A DNA stretch of 64,000 nucleotides from Dicyema japonicum (GCA_011109175.1 RDEW01000010.1:248001-312000); one strand, 5' to 3'. Counted from the first letter of the stretch, positions 34,205-45,843 are shown. Program-made: numbers and translations. Notes: generated from the letters alone by a model not told the origin.

Positions 34205-35539
34205 TTTTTTTTTTTTTAAATCAAAAATTTATTAACAATAAAATATTATTTATTAACTATGGGTGAGAGCGGCTGCTGACATCACGGAGTAATCGTTTCC
34301 GCGAATAACTGCGATACCAATTCTTTGCCTCAGCCAGCTTCCCGCACGTCTTTCTTGCGGTGGGCCAATTTTCCCCCGATTTCCTTTAGGAAAGAGGCTG
34401 TAATACTTCCAGCCGCACCAGACGTCTCGATTGCTACCGATACAAAACGGTAGCGGTCTCCAATTTCGCCATATTTTTTAATCTTGATTTTTTCGGCCAG
34501 ATCGGCTGCCAATCCAGCAGACTGAGAAAGAGTTCGAGAAAGAATCCACAACAGTGCAGTCCCATACGAGCGATTTTCCCGCAGTGAACGGAAAGATAGT
34601 TAACCCATCCGGTCTTTTCCCATCTCCGCGGTCCAATCCCACAGGTTCCAGTACTGCCGGGAAGCCTGCCGCTTCAAGAGCTCGCAAGACAATGTTGTTC
34701 ATAGCAGCATGACGGGGTGCTCTGCCCGCACTCCTTTTGCACGAGAGCGGGTGCAGCCCTTTGGCATCGACGATCCCTCCACAGCGACATTGGTGTTCGA
34801 CGCAAACATCAGCTCCCAAGCGTTGTGCGATTCCAATCCGAATACAGTCATCGTCCAATAGGGTGCCCAGGGAGGAAGACGGGAGTGCATCCAGCCACGC
34901 TCCGCTTCCATGGTTGGCGGCAGACACGAGGCATGCAAGACGATGCTGGTTGGCCTCAGATTTTAGCACGTCGAAGATATTCTTGGAGTAAATATCATCC
35001 CAGTCACGTTGCTTCGAAGGATCGTTCGGCATATCCAAACCAGTTTCACACCATTTGCAACGAGCTTCGTCGAAGACTTTTTCCCAAGAGAGTTTGGTTG
35101 TAATACGTAGGATTTCTTGGACCAAAAGGCTTCCACTTAAGAGCGATGACACATATGCTGGATAGGCGATCTCCAGCGCCGACCTGAGACTCGTTCCTCC
35201 GAGGCGTGTAGGAAGCTTTCATTGGTTCCAACTCGGCGCATCAAAGTGGATGTTTAGAAGTAATTCAGCTGATTTTCTCAATGTCCTATCCAGTGACAGG
35301 AGGATGTCACAATGTTTGAAGCAGGGAGAACATCGGAGAGCATATAGGAGTTTGGGCAAGCCGATGCTATTTTTCAAAAGGAAGAACGCTGTATGACCAT
35401 CGAGTAAGGAGAGTTTCTCCGTGACTCTGGAGAGTTCATTCTCTTTTGTTTGTAGATGGCTCCGCAGTTCCTTTTCGTCAAGTGGGCACCCAAGAAAGTA
35501 TGTCCGCTCCCTGGGTACGACAGTTATTAATTCATTCAA
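34205..35539 (-). mobile_element. RLE-LINE 3' half: RT C-terminus, zinc knuckle and restriction-like endonuclease
   Basis: Minus-strand protein: 'GCPLDEKELRSHL', 'HTAFFLLKNSIGLPKLLYAL', 'RLGGTSLRSALEIAYPAY', 'GAWLDALPSSSLGT', the Cys/His cluster 'CRCGGIVDAKGLHPLSC' with 'APRHAAMNN', and the nuclease motif 'DGKRPDGLT' followed by 'WDCTVVDS'. It ends 'KKYGEIGDRYRFVSVAIET'. One in-frame stop (near 35217), one frameshift (near 34540), then a 3' UTR and poly(A) at 34205. R2/NeSL-like elements carry RLEs of this kind and often insert site-specifically; no target repeat is seen here. Two other copies and one solo tail lie in the window. Confidence 0.85.
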
Positions 35540-35646
35540 AAAATAAAAAAAGAATTAACAAAAAATAATAAATTTAATAATGTAAATTTAATTACTAATT
35601 TAAATTTAAAAATAAATTTACAACACGTTTCATTGCTTCTCTATGT

Positions 35647-36094
35647 ATGCAAGATTATTACAAGGTTATTGGGTGTAATCACAAAGCCTCAGTTTCTGAA
35701 TTAAAAAAACGCCATTAAAGTTAAAGTAATAAAAATAATTCATTTAGTTGAAATTATTGTCATTTCATCCCGATCATATAGGAAATAACAGCAAAATAAA
35801 GGAATGCCAGGAAATTCTTCTTATCAAAGAAGTCATTCTTGACGAATGTAAACGGAGAGAGTACGACGAAAAGTTGAAGATGTTCAGAATATCGCAACAG
35901 CCTTTTATTTTCGAGTCCGTGACTATGAAGGTCTGACCAATTTGGAGAATGATTTTACGTATTTATGCAGATGTGGGGAGTACTATCTCATTGATAAAGA
36001 AGATATTGAAAATCAAGTCGAGCTAATTCCATGCAGTGGATGTTCTTATTTTTATTTGTTGACTATTTTTAAATATTTTTATTCACTTGTTTGA
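35647..36094 (+). CDS. DPH4-like (DNAJC24) J-domain protein with CSL zinc finger; one frame problem
   Basis: DPH4 supplies electrons or iron to the diphthamide-forming DPH1/2 complex that modifies EF2. Start 'MQDYYKVIGCNHKASVSEL', then the J-domain HPD in 'LLSFHPDH' and 'KRREYD', and the CSL finger 'LCRCGEYYLIDKED...CSGCSYFY' (paired CxC / CxxC). A 29-nt intron at 35919-35947 joins 'FES' to 'NDFTY' in frame. Between 'KKRH' and 'LKLLSF' a 22- or 28-nt intron ends at 35747, but the frame is off by one base near 35717, so there is a base error, an unusual splice, or early decay. Length about 130 residues against 149 in human. Confidence 0.78.
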
Positions 36095-36609
36095 TAACGT
36101 GTGAACTAATATTTTTAGTTAACCTGAGACACGTGGACTAATATTTGGTTTGTATAGTAGACACGTAATATATATTTGTATAGTAGCATGTGGAATAATA
36201 ATTATGCCGTTTTGATAGCCAATCGCATGTAGACTAGTCGTTTACCCTGCTTTATTATTTCCCATAAAATTCTGATTTTTAATAAATAATTCTACTAAGA
36301 TAAATGTTCGATATTTTTAGATATGTTTTGTTTACGAAATGAGACTCGATGGATGAAGAATCTTCATATTTATCAGGTTTCGTATTGTGGCATCACATGA
36401 TAGACCATGAACCATGTCAGATGCAAGGAACTTTCAGTGGGAATGGACATGAAGATTCGAACCACGAAACATTTCTTTTGATACAATTGCTGGATCCAAT
36501 GCAACTATCGCTTCGCTACGGAAGAATCGGAATACGCTCATCACTAGAACTCGCTCTTCTGGCCTTTCTATCTTCGAAATATGCTTCTAGCTGTCGCACA
36601 CGACAGCTC
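36095..36609. other. Intergenic, possible old SINE on minus strand
   Basis: A B-box-like 'GTGGTTCGAATCTTC' on the minus strand near 36460 is preceded by 'TAGTTGCATTGG', which could be an A-box. No tail homology to the other SINEs, so weak. Confidence 0.25.
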
Positions 36610-36800
36610 CTACGCTAGATTAACGAAGTTAGATTATAGTCTTTTTGGAAGTATCAATAAGACTCTGAGGCATCGGTTCTGTATCACCTCCAATTTCCTC
36701 AGAACTAATATGGAGAGCGGGGCGATCCATGCCACATCAGCGTATTGAAAACTCGGTGAAATAGAATGTTCGTATAGCAACTCCAACGAAGGTATGAAAA
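36610..36800 (-). mobile_element. Jockey-type RT C-terminal scrap
   Basis: Minus 'LYEHSISPSFQYADVAW' then 'VLRKLEVIQNRCLRVLL', the typical RT-thumb end of Jockey-like LINEs; distinct from LINE A and B. Confidence 0.6.
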
Positions 36801-36917
36801 ATACCAAAGAATACGAAAAACCCTTAAGAATTCACATTTTTTGGACCATAAATGAAATTTTTTTGACCATGGAAACTAATATATATTAGAAATATAAATA
36901 AAATATTTATTAGTCAA

Positions 36918-38196
36918 CTATTCGATAGCTGTAAAAACAGTTTTTGATGACATAAATGAATCACTGTTATCAAATAGTAGACAATCTCGGATATAAAAAA
37001 ATAGTCTACATTCCTCTGAGAAATTCAGAGTAACTGACAAGAATTGGGGAACATTATAGAATTGGTATTTATATGGGGGTAGAACCTCATATCCAGTCTC
37101 ATTTACGAGAGAAAAGATAATAGTACTGTTTTCCACCAAAAAACAAATTCCGAGAATTAAGAAAGACAAAACCTTGTTTTAGAAATTCCATGATTTTCAT
37201 GTTTTAATGGAATTTTTAAAATCGATTTGGGGAGATCCTTAGTTTAATCATATCAGAAGGAGGATACACATACATGGACATGGGGACTGTGATCCCCAAT
37301 CAGACTGAAATGAGTATATAGGAAACACAAGAGAAGGAATGCAGACAGTTTTCCTCAGAAATTTTTAACTTACCACCAAATTTGTCGAGCAATTGATCTT
37401 CCTCAATACATTCAAGGAGCATTAATACCTGATCCTACGATTCATCAGAAAGTGACCTTTAAGGATACTGACCTTAGCAGCAGTCCTAGAATCTACTATT
37501 TTAGTCAACAGTGAGTATATGACTGAGAAGATACTGGGAACTACAAAGTCATAAAAGGATCCACCGTTTATCAAAAATGATTTATACAAAGTCTCTGGGT
37601 ACAGATTTGAGAATATTGATTGAAGAACGATGAGGATTGTTATGGCAGGTCCCTTTATGACATCGAGACTCAATCCTTGAAGGTCAGAGATAACAATAAT
37701 CTGCCTTATGTCTACCATTCTGTTTGTTAGTACAAATGTACTTTAATAGAATCGGATTTCATTTTTTTAAATATCCCGTCGAGCATTTTAATCTTACATT
37801 TGATAATATCAGCGATTGTTATCGATTTGGAGATCCCTAGAGAGAAATCATACCCAAAACCCCTCCAATCACTTCTAAAAAATCTGATCGTACCATACTG
37901 GACGTGTTCTTTGTCATGACCACAAAATATGCCTCCAACGTGCTTCAAGTATACTTCTGGGCAAACAAAGTCGGAGATCCTCATATTGCAGAGATTTCAT
38001 CGTCTTCTTTGCCTAAAATTAAGCAGTTCCCAAACGTTTCTAAGCATCTTTTCCGCTTCATCTAAGTCCATGTTTCTTGCTTTAAATTATTGCAGAGAAA
38101 ACCTGAGAGGAATCTATTAATGTAATCATCGTCATCTTCCTGAGAGAGCAGGCCATCCAGTCGAACCCTTAGTTGCTTAATATTGTCAGAATTCAT
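36918..38196 (-). CDS. SEC14-like CRAL-TRIO + GOLD protein, probably decaying
   Basis: Lipid-binding/transfer protein of the SEC14L type. N-terminus from ATG 38196: 'DDDDYINRFLS' then, across a 23-nt intron, 'ARNMDLDEAEKMLRN' (CRAL-TRIO N). Then 'CPEVYLKHVGGIFCGHD', 'VISDLQGLSLDVIKGPA', 'NLYPETLYKSFLIN', 'ECIEEDQLLDKFGG', and a GOLD end 'LLFDNSDSFMSSKTVF'. Order and spacing match SEC14L proteins. However, the frame slips by one base near 37978, near 37718 and near 37420, and I could not repair these with 20-30 nt introns. Either it is a recent pseudogene or the sequence has errors. Exon limits are therefore only partly defined. Confidence 0.75.
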
Positions 38197-38749
38197 CAGG
38201 TAATTAAAATCGGAGCGTCATTTTTGTATTTGAATTAAATATTTTTTGTAATTTTTAAAAATTACTTTTTATTAATTAAAAAAATTCCTTGCCCATCAGA
38301 CACCCGTCTTCCATAGACTTACCGTTTAGAGACAAGAGCAGAAGTTTCTTGGAAGAGGTGCTGTCTCTCGATGAACACAGGACAAAAATAACAAGGTGAT
38401 CGGAGAAACCTGGATCACCTAACTAGTTCGGTTACTATCACATTCTTCATGGAATTTTTCTCAGGATGATGTAAAATAAAAAATTAAAAAAATGGTCTTT
38501 TATGTCTACTTGTTCAATCTGTAAACTTGGAATGGCAAGATTGTAGACTATCATTAAAAACTCATGTTTGTAATCCATTTATCTGATATGGACAAATGTG
38601 GACATTATCCTTCTCCTTAGTAACTTAGGTTCATACTAAATGTCCTGGATCTATTTTTTGAAGAGCTCTTATGAAAAAGGCGTAAATGAGAACGAAACGG
38701 ATAATAAACTTCACTGAAAAATTTAATTTTTTTAACTTAATTATTACGG
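38197..38749. other. AT-rich stretch with a LINE A tail
   Basis: At about 38340-38445 a plus-strand LINE A 3' end is visible ('CTGGATCACCTAACTAGTT'). The rest is unassigned. Confidence 0.5.
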
Positions 38750-39095
38750 ATTGTCGAAATTCGATGTATAGTGGAATATCAATAGTATTGAGATCTCATT
38801 GATTGTTTTTCCGGCAGTACCGGGGTTCTGTATGCTGCATGCAGGAGACTAAAATAAAAAATAGATCGATGAAACATATGCAAATTACAGGTTAATATTG
38901 CTTCCCTCGGAATCGAGGCATTATGGACAAGGCTTTGCCATACACAAGGACTATATTCCCAGAGTATATCGTTATTGTAAAGTCAATGACAGAATCAGTG
39001 TCTTACTACTACGTGCAAATAATAATAATAATAACAGCATTTTTCACGGAGCCGTGGTATTAGCTCCGCATAGGCAGGACACACACTTTATTTAA
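38750..39095 (+). mobile_element. LINE B endonuclease N-terminal fragment
   Basis: Frames read 'SVCCMQETKI' and 'SRHYGQGFAIHKDYIPRV' with 'VNDRISVLLL', the start of an AP-endonuclease domain. Compare 'ISVCCLQETNT' at 42.5 kb. Confidence 0.65.
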
Positions 39096-39174
39096 GTAAA
39101 GAACAGTTAATTTTAACTAATCGTAGATCCAAGGAATGATCTTCACTGTTATTTTCTTTTTCCTGTGTGTGGGT

Positions 39175-39300
39175 CCTTTATAGACAATCCAGTTCCGCAG
39201 TGAGAGTCCACTGATGACGGCGTCACTCGTCAAGCCATAAAATGACATGGACTGTGCAACGATTCTTACCTACCGAAGGCTCTATTAACATTTTCAACAA
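39175..39300 (-). repeat. SINE tail, 5'-truncated
   Basis: The minus strand carries 'GACGAGTGACGCCGTCATCA' and 'CTCTCACTGCGGAAC', the tail of the SINE at 28.9 and 29.7 kb. No B-box precedes it. Confidence 0.7.
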
Positions 39301-39329
39301 ATTGACTACATCATCTACCGAGTCGAAGA

Positions 39330-41905
39330 AAAATCACTCCTACGTGACTCGAGGTCTTACGGAGGTGCAGCTATCGACAGTGATCACAAGATAGTCTCTG
39401 CCAAGTTCACAACGAGGACTTTGACTGACCTAATAAGAAGAGAGCCAAACGTAGATGTAAGAAGAAGTTATAAAATGGAACAAATATGTTACTCTACATC
39501 GATCAGAGACAACTACCAAATATCAATTACAAAATTCCTCCGAAACCTGGATCCCGGACTTCCTCCAAGAGGCACCTGAGCGGAGACAATGAAAGGGATC
39601 CTTTCGGCAGCAAATGGAGTATCAGAATCTGGTCCCCAGCACTGTTTAAAAAATATACATCCAGTGTCCCCGCCCTCATTAAAGAACAAAGGGAACTAAG
39701 ATAACAACCTGAAAATACGTCTGATCCGGACAGGAAACAAATCTTGAAGTCTAGAAGAAGATCCACCCAGAAAACCATAAAGATTTTGAATAAGAAGCAC
39801 TCCACTAACCTACTTGATCTAAGAGCTGCAGAAGTTGAACAGTTCAAAGACTCATCAAAAATGTTCACTGCAATCCGTCTGCTCAACATAAGAAAACAAA
39901 CTCAAACTCCATGATGGGAACTCAAACTCCTAAAAATTAGGCTGAATATATTGCGTCGTATTTCGAGGATACATTAACTGTCCGGAGAAATATTGATCAT
40001 ACTTGTGGATACGCCACCCAACTCGATAAAGCTATCACACCTGCGAAATCTCAAATGCAATGGTCAAACTTAAGAAATGGCCGTTCCCCTGGACCGGATG
40101 GAATCAATTCAGAACTTTTCAAATACGCCTGCACTAACAGACAGACTGGCAGAACTACTCAACTCTATGTTTATAAAAAAGAATACCCCGCTCTTGGATC
40201 CGAACTACTAATACCAATGCAAAAACCTAACATGCATACTGGGCCTGTTGAAAACCTACGTCAATAATCCTGCTCAACCTTACGGAAAAGTTTCAAGACG
40301 AAGATCCACATTACAAGGGCCATATTACAAGACGAAGGAACCTATTGCACTGCAAGGGAATCTCTTCAAGGTGAAGAAACGTATTACAATTCGATTGAAC
40401 TTATTCTACAAAACGAAGAAACCTTTTGAGGGACGCAGTAGCCAAAGGGTCAAAATCTCCGGATATTTTCCAAGTTGGACTTTGTACCCACACCAATTTA
40501 TTCCTACATTCGTACCCGGGTCTACACGGGACTTTGTTACCCAGACCATTGATCCCTACAGGACCTGGGACTACTGTGGAAGTACATACAGGAGTTGGGA
40601 CTTACAGGGGGTACTCACACCAATAGTTCTTTACATTTGAATTGGGATCTACACGGAACTTTGTTAACCACATCATCGGTCCCTACAGGACGGCTTGGAC
40701 CACTGTGGAAGAACATACTGGGGAAAGGACCTACAAAGGGAGAACTAACTAGAGATGGGCGTACTGGCTTTGTACCTACAACGTTCTGGAGATGAAATTA
40801 GGATGTGTAACTGACTAGACCAGCAAATGGATGGTTAGCAAGGAAAAGGGTACCTGGATGAACAGTTTAGGCCAACAGGCGGACTGATAGATACCTATTC
40901 CACAACTCGTTGTTTAGCTCATTTTCAATTCTTGGACCCTGATTCTGTCAGTATGATCAGAGTGTTGCTATCTAACACGAAGCTCAGAGTGTGGGTCGGT
41001 GAGACGTTTTCCCGTGAATTTACGTGCAATGTTGGTACTCTCCAGGGAGATTCCCCTTCGCCCCTACTATTTGTCATATATCTGAAGGCGGCATTACGAG
41101 ATCTTCGGAAGTTCTATGATGGCAACATCGTCGAAATTGCCTATGCGGACGACTTTGACCTTATGTCAGGAGACAAATCGGCCCTACTTCGACTTCTTGA
41201 GGTGGCGCCTGCTGAGCTGTACCGATGGTTCCTTGGAATGAACACCGTAAAAACTGACATTGTGGAAATCAGGAGAATGGAAAGCAGATCAAGTGAAACA
41301 TGGCGAAATAACAAACAAACTTGGCTCTTTACTTGGAGACAGTCAAGATATTGCCCGAAGGAAGGCTCTCGCTTTGGCAACAATGAACAAGTTGAAGAAA
41401 AAGTGGATTGGCAAACAACGATGCACACATCACTTCGATAGAGACTGTATGAAGCCTTTGTCAAGCCGATCCTAATGTACAATTCATCGACCTGGGGAAC
41501 TTCAAAACTGAAAAACTTGACTAAACTCTTTCCATTGAAAACAACTTAGAGTTCTACTAAACTGAACTGACTAGCAAGAATAACCAAGGAATCGCTGTAC
41601 AAGAGATGTTGCACGGGTCCACTGAGTTTTGAAATTGCTGATATGCGCTGAATGCTATTTGGACATATCTTGCGTATGGACTTGGGCGCTCCAGCAAACA
41701 TAGCAATGGAGGAATACTTGCATGAGACAGGGACCGTGTTTCGTGGACGCCGGCGTATTACACTACCTGAAACACTTGACGGAGATCTAAAGCTCGTGAA
41801 CAAACGTCTAAGAAGTGAGGACGACCTGGACGAGTTGAGGAAACTCCCTTAGGATCGAGGAGGTTGGAAGAAGTTGGTTCGGAGGATTGTTTTGAATTCT
41901 GCACG
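39330..41905 (+). mobile_element. LINE B linker + RT copy
   Basis: Blocks 'SYVTRGL', 'RNGRSPGPDGINSELF', 'IRVLLSNTKLRVWVGETF', 'LFVIYLKAALRDLRK' with catalytic 'YADD' near 41.14 kb, 'NKLGSLLGDSQDIARRKAL', 'APANIAMEEYLHETG' and 'DDLDELRKL', ending at about 41.9 kb. A 520-bp repeat-rich block (40280-40800) replaces the RT fingers region. Confidence 0.8.
40280..40800. repeat. Degenerate minisatellite-like block within LINE B
   Basis: The first half repeats a ~35-40 bp unit around 'ACAAGACGAAGnAaCCTATT'. The second half holds two ~120-bp copies (from about 40510 and 40640) sharing 'TCTACACGG', 'ACTTTGTTA', 'CCCTACAGGAC' and 'CACTGTGGAAG'. Not found elsewhere in the window. Confidence 0.6.
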
Positions 41906-41959
41906 AGTGAAATTATAACTATTATGATTTTACGAATTTTGCTTGATTAGTTGGTTAAT

Positions 41960-42115
41960 AGCAATCGCGTTGCTATAAGCACGTAAATTGCCTAGGGTTT
42001 CGCTCGTGCCGTGCAGTCGACTATCTTCTTAGTCAGCCCTCTCCATCTAGCTCTGTTCCTCGCGCGTTTACGAATATCCTCAAGATCGTCTCCAGTTTTG
42101 AGTTGGCCGCAATTC
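41960..42115 (-). mobile_element. LINE B 3' end
   Basis: Minus 'GDDLEDIRKRARNRARWRGL' followed by the LINE B tail ('GTGCTTATAGCAAC'). Inverted against the plus-strand copy ending at 41.9 kb. Confidence 0.65.
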
Positions 42116-42237
42116 ATGCTTAATCGTTATTCAAGCAGAGGGGAATTGTACATTTTGGCCGACCCCGAAATCCAATTCCGTGATTTGAATAGTATTAATT
42201 AAAAAATTATTAAAAAGCACTCCCGAGAAAACATAAA

Positions 42238-43440
42238 TTAGTTAAGTTTCCCTTGTGCCGTGTTCCTAATCATCCTCTCCGTCAGCCTCGACCATGATCC
42301 TCTGTTGCACGATAGTTCTCTTAGGTCGTCCGCTATTTCCATTATAATATTAGATGCTTCCCACACTCTTGTAACACAGTGAATCAGGTCCTGATGGACT
42401 GCAAATCGGAGAACATAATGTTTGCAGGCCGATGAGAAAGTAAAAAGGTGGAATTTGCCACACAGTTCTGTACATTGTGCGGTCGTATTTGTCTCTTGTA
42501 GACAGCAGACAGAAATGTTGTATTTTGTTAGATCGCATGCCAGTTGGTGTTTCTTGTAAGGTTGTTTAAGTCCTCTGCAATTAAAACTTCCCAAAGTATA
42601 CGGAGAAGTCAGTAAGGAATACGATTTGAATAGTAATCTTCCATAATCACTTCGTCCATTCTCAGAACATGTCCGAAAAGTCGCCAGCGTGAGGTAATTA
42701 CTTCTCTGCTTATCGGTTTGTATTTACATAATTTGTAGAAAGTGTCGTTTTTGATAATCTGTGGCCACTTGATTCCCACAATTTTTCTCAATTGATTTCT
42801 ATGAAATGTGTCTAGTCTGTCAAGGTTTTTGATGTTCCCCATGTTCCCGAGTTATATAATAGGATTGGTTATATGAACGCGTTATATAAGCGTATCCTAA
42901 GATTTAAGGAGATAAGTTTTCTGCGAGTCCAAATACTCCACATTCTTTTCAGTACACACGATGCCAACATTTTTCTGCAAGCAATGTCTTCAGCATCACC
43001 CAAAAACGAGCCGAGCCTTTTAGTAAACTTCCATTTCTCATCAATCCGTGTCGGTAACCGCTGAATCAAAGTTAACTCCGTTTTTTCTGAATTGATCTTC
43101 AAAGACCACCTATCCAGAACTGTTGTGGCCTTATCTACTACAGTTCTTAGTACCTCCACATTCTCAGACACAAAATTGATGTCATCAGCATATATTAATT
43201 CCACAAAATGATTATTCAAGTGACCCAATTCTTTTCTAACGTTCCTCAACGCAGCTTCCAAATAGATTGCAAAGAGAACTGCCAAAAGCGAGTCCTCTTG
43301 CGGAATACCAATCCCGGTCGTGAATTTTTCCAAATAGCCCTTCCCCACTTTCACTATGAGGCTCGTGTCAGCCAGCAAAAAATCGCACAATCCTCGAACA
43401 GTCCTCATCAATTATGTTAATGAGAACTTGCAATAGTTTA
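42238..43440 (-). mobile_element. LINE B RT with an endonuclease-start segment embedded near its 3' end
   Basis: From 43411: 'RTVRGLCDFLLADTSLIVKV', 'FAIYLEAALRNVRKELG', 'IYADDINFVSENVE', 'FLGDAEDIACRKML', 'DRLDTFHRNQLRKIVG', 'ITSRWRLFGHVLRMD'. Where the C-terminal 'GRPR' block should follow, 42594-42340 instead encodes the endonuclease start ('GSFNCRGLKQPYKKHQ', 'SVCCLQET'). The frame then returns to the extreme C-terminus ('DDLRELSCNRGSWSRL'). Confidence 0.75.
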
Positions 43441-43556
43441 TCTCGGCAGACAGTCAAATGCTTTCGATAAGTCGACTTATCGAATGTTGCTTGTAATAAT
43501 ATCAGTTGATTTGTCGTATAGTCTGACACGAAGTTTCAGTGATACATTCCTCTTTC

Positions 43557-43826
43557 TTATCCAGATGTTGTACATTTATTGAAGTATATGGTGGCCAGCA
43601 TTTGTTTTCGACAAAAATCCTCGGCGTCACCTAGTAGTGAGCCGAGTTTTTTATGTCTGAGTTCGTCATTTCTTGATTTGGCTCGCTCGATTCTAGTGTA
43701 GTCCGTTTTTGTAATATTTATGCGCAGATCCCATTTATTTACAATAGTTTTGGCTTGGACTAAAATTTGGTAAAGTAGGCTTTTCTGGTGAGTACATACA
43801 AAGTCTACATTATCCGCGTATAACAA
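43557..43826 (-). mobile_element. Second LINE B RT fragment
   Basis: Own 'LYADNVDFVCTHQKSL' and 'KKLGSLLGDAEDFCRKQ', so it is a separate insertion from 42238-43440. Confidence 0.7.
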
Positions 43827-43853
43827 TTTAATTATATGATATACAATTCCTGA

Positions 43854-44049
43854 ACACGGGGAACCTCAAAAAACGATTTAGAGAGGCTAGATACTTTCCA
43901 CAGAAACCAACTGCGCATACTGACTGGAATCTTCTGGCTGAGAAAATTCCTAATGTTTACAGGAGACATCGAACAGAACCCCGGGCCCCACAAGAACGTG
44001 AAATTCCTCAATGTCATAAATTTTAAAATAAACAGCCTTGCACACATAT
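43854..44049 (+). mobile_element. LINE B RT thumb fused in frame to a LINE A 2A/endonuclease start
   Basis: One uninterrupted frame reads 'LERLDTFHRNQLRILTG' (LINE B), then 'LMFTGDIEQNPGP' (2A-like, 43950-43988) and 'NVKFLNVINFK' (LINE A endonuclease start), ending at TAA. Both parts are truncated. Confidence 0.75.
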
Positions 44050-44559
44050 CAATCTAACTTTTTGCATTTCTACAAATGATATTGCCAAATGTGGTCTCCT
44101 CTTCAAATTTATTGACAGTAGTAGCTTTTGTAGATCGTTCAGAACTGCTAACTTTTAATGTCGCACTTTTCGATCTTTTTGAATTAACTTTTTAAACCAT
44201 TTTTTCTAGCCATCGTTAATCATGGATCCTTTAAGCAAAATTTTAAATAATAAATTTCCAAAACTGTCTATATCCCAAAAATAATTCATCATTGCTGACG
44301 TATTCAACCAATCACTTACTTTTTATTGATGCTCTAAAAATATTTACTGAGAAGGAAGATACAATGGTGAGCATGATGAATGAGATTGATGATTATTTCA
44401 GTGTGGTTAGCTCAAGAGGAGTTTTGAGATGTCTGCCACTAATTTGAGATGTATCTAAGATGTGAAATCTCTGGATGGGTATGAAGGTTAGAAGACTATT
44501 TCCTAGTGTTAGAAGACAAAGAAAGTAATGTCGTGAAATATGAAGCTTTGAATATTATT
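44050..44559. other. Unassigned
   Basis: A minus-strand open stretch near 44070-44200 ('SATLKVSSSERSTKATTVNK') is low-complexity and unassigned. Nothing else seen. Confidence 0.25.
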
Positions 44560-44700
44560 GCTGAAACTTGAAAGGGAGATAATAAACTCTGCACATACTA
44601 AGCTCAATGGTGTAAATATGTTTAAAGCGATTAACGAGCATTCCTTGTTCCTTTATAATTTCTACCTTGGCGTATGAATTTGATCAAATCAAAATTAAGG
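44560..44700 (+). mobile_element. Family C scrap
   Basis: Reads 'HTKLNGVNMFKAINEHSLF', nearly the same as 'TKLNAVNMFKAINEHAL' at 3.2 kb. Confidence 0.6.
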
Positions 44701-44814
44701 TGAAAATTACTGATGCAAATTTGGAATCTTGTGATAAAAATGACATGACACTATTGTCGAAGGAAATGCAGGGTCAATTATTAAAATAATAACAAAATCA
44801 TAAAAATATTAAAT

Positions 44815-45843
44815 TTATAGTATTTTAAAGCAGACTAAAATTAATAAGTGGCCAACCTGAGCAATCATCAGTTCTATAAGGAAAAGATAGAGTCAAGTTC
44901 TTACATCGGTAACACATTATACGGACAGACGAACAGTGCTAATAAATAAAGACACAACTACCAGACAATTCTTAATATGACTACAACACTTTACAAATAT
45001 ATTATTATATATGTTTAAGAGCTTCTCCTGATGAATTTGTCTAAGGTAGTCCACAGAAAAACGTGCAGAGAACTCACGTAGAAAGAGAGACTCGTGGATT
45101 ATATTCTCTAAAGGACTACCAAATTAACTCAAATGAAACAATTCACACCCTTTCACAATATCAATGATTATGCACAATCGGTCTCGCAGATATTCCACGT
45201 GATCCAACTTTAGGACTCGAACCGTGGGTTCTGGAATCATTTCCAAACCAATCAATGGAGAATACAAAGCCCAGGACAAATATTGATAAGCCACTACGCA
45301 AACAGGGTACTTTTTAAATTCACATCTTTCGACGACGTAGGCAGGGATAATAATCTCAAAGTTCTGGTGGCACATTGAACAGAAATACTGTTTCGTGTAG
45401 TGGCAGAATATCATAAGGTTATCAAATATTTAATAAGAGTTACTGTTGAATGCAGGGGTATTACAACCAAAACAGTTCATTTCCATGTTGATTCGGACAT
45501 CGGGGGGAGAATGGAGAATCAAAAGGCGGTTGAGTCGACCCATGTTGTCATTTTTGGACGCATTTTCTGACTTGATTAAGGATTTTTTGTTCTAGGGTAT
45601 TTATCAAAAATTAACTGATAAATCAGGAGCCTCAATGACTTCATCAATGTTGATTGAAAAATATTTGAGTGACATCTTTTTAAAATTCTGGACTTGATTT
45701 CTCTTCAACTCATTCGCAGCTAATTTGAATGGAGCATTTTCCTACTTTAATGAATATATTACAATTTCTAGCTTCCCCTCAGTCTCCTCTTTGACGTAAA
45801 GTAAAAAATTTTCATGTTGAACGTTTCTATCGTATTTAATCAT
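44815..45843 (-). CDS. Rubicon-homology (DUF4206) zinc-finger protein, DEF8/PLEKHM-like, with an in-frame TAA
   Basis: RH domains bind Rab7 and act in late endosome/lysosome trafficking. Exons (minus): 45843-45763, 45741-45616, 45591-45129, 45107-44962, 44938-44857, 44834-44815; introns 21, 24, 21, 23 and 22 nt. Zinc ligands in order: 'NCFGCN', 'CHYTKQYFCSMCHQN', 'IPAYVV...FKKYPV', 'NCLHCS', 'CYRCKN', 'DDCSVCF'. The arrangement matches DEF8/PLEKHM RH domains but stops before the last His/Cys cluster. Within exon 3 a TAA at 45430-45432 lies between the first CxxC and 'CHYT', with no GT..AG intron to remove it. The N-terminal ~70 residues are unlike known members. Possibly a pseudogene. Confidence 0.8.

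Noticed and set aside
34330-35539. Cellular nuclease gene
   Set aside because: The zinc knuckle plus KRPDG nuclease is contiguous with an RT C-terminus and a poly(A) tail, and recurs in broken copies, so it is a LINE.
45717-45742. 26-nt intron in the RH-domain gene
   Set aside because: Has GT..AG ends but shifts the frame into a stop; the overlapping 21-nt intron (45742-45762) is correct.
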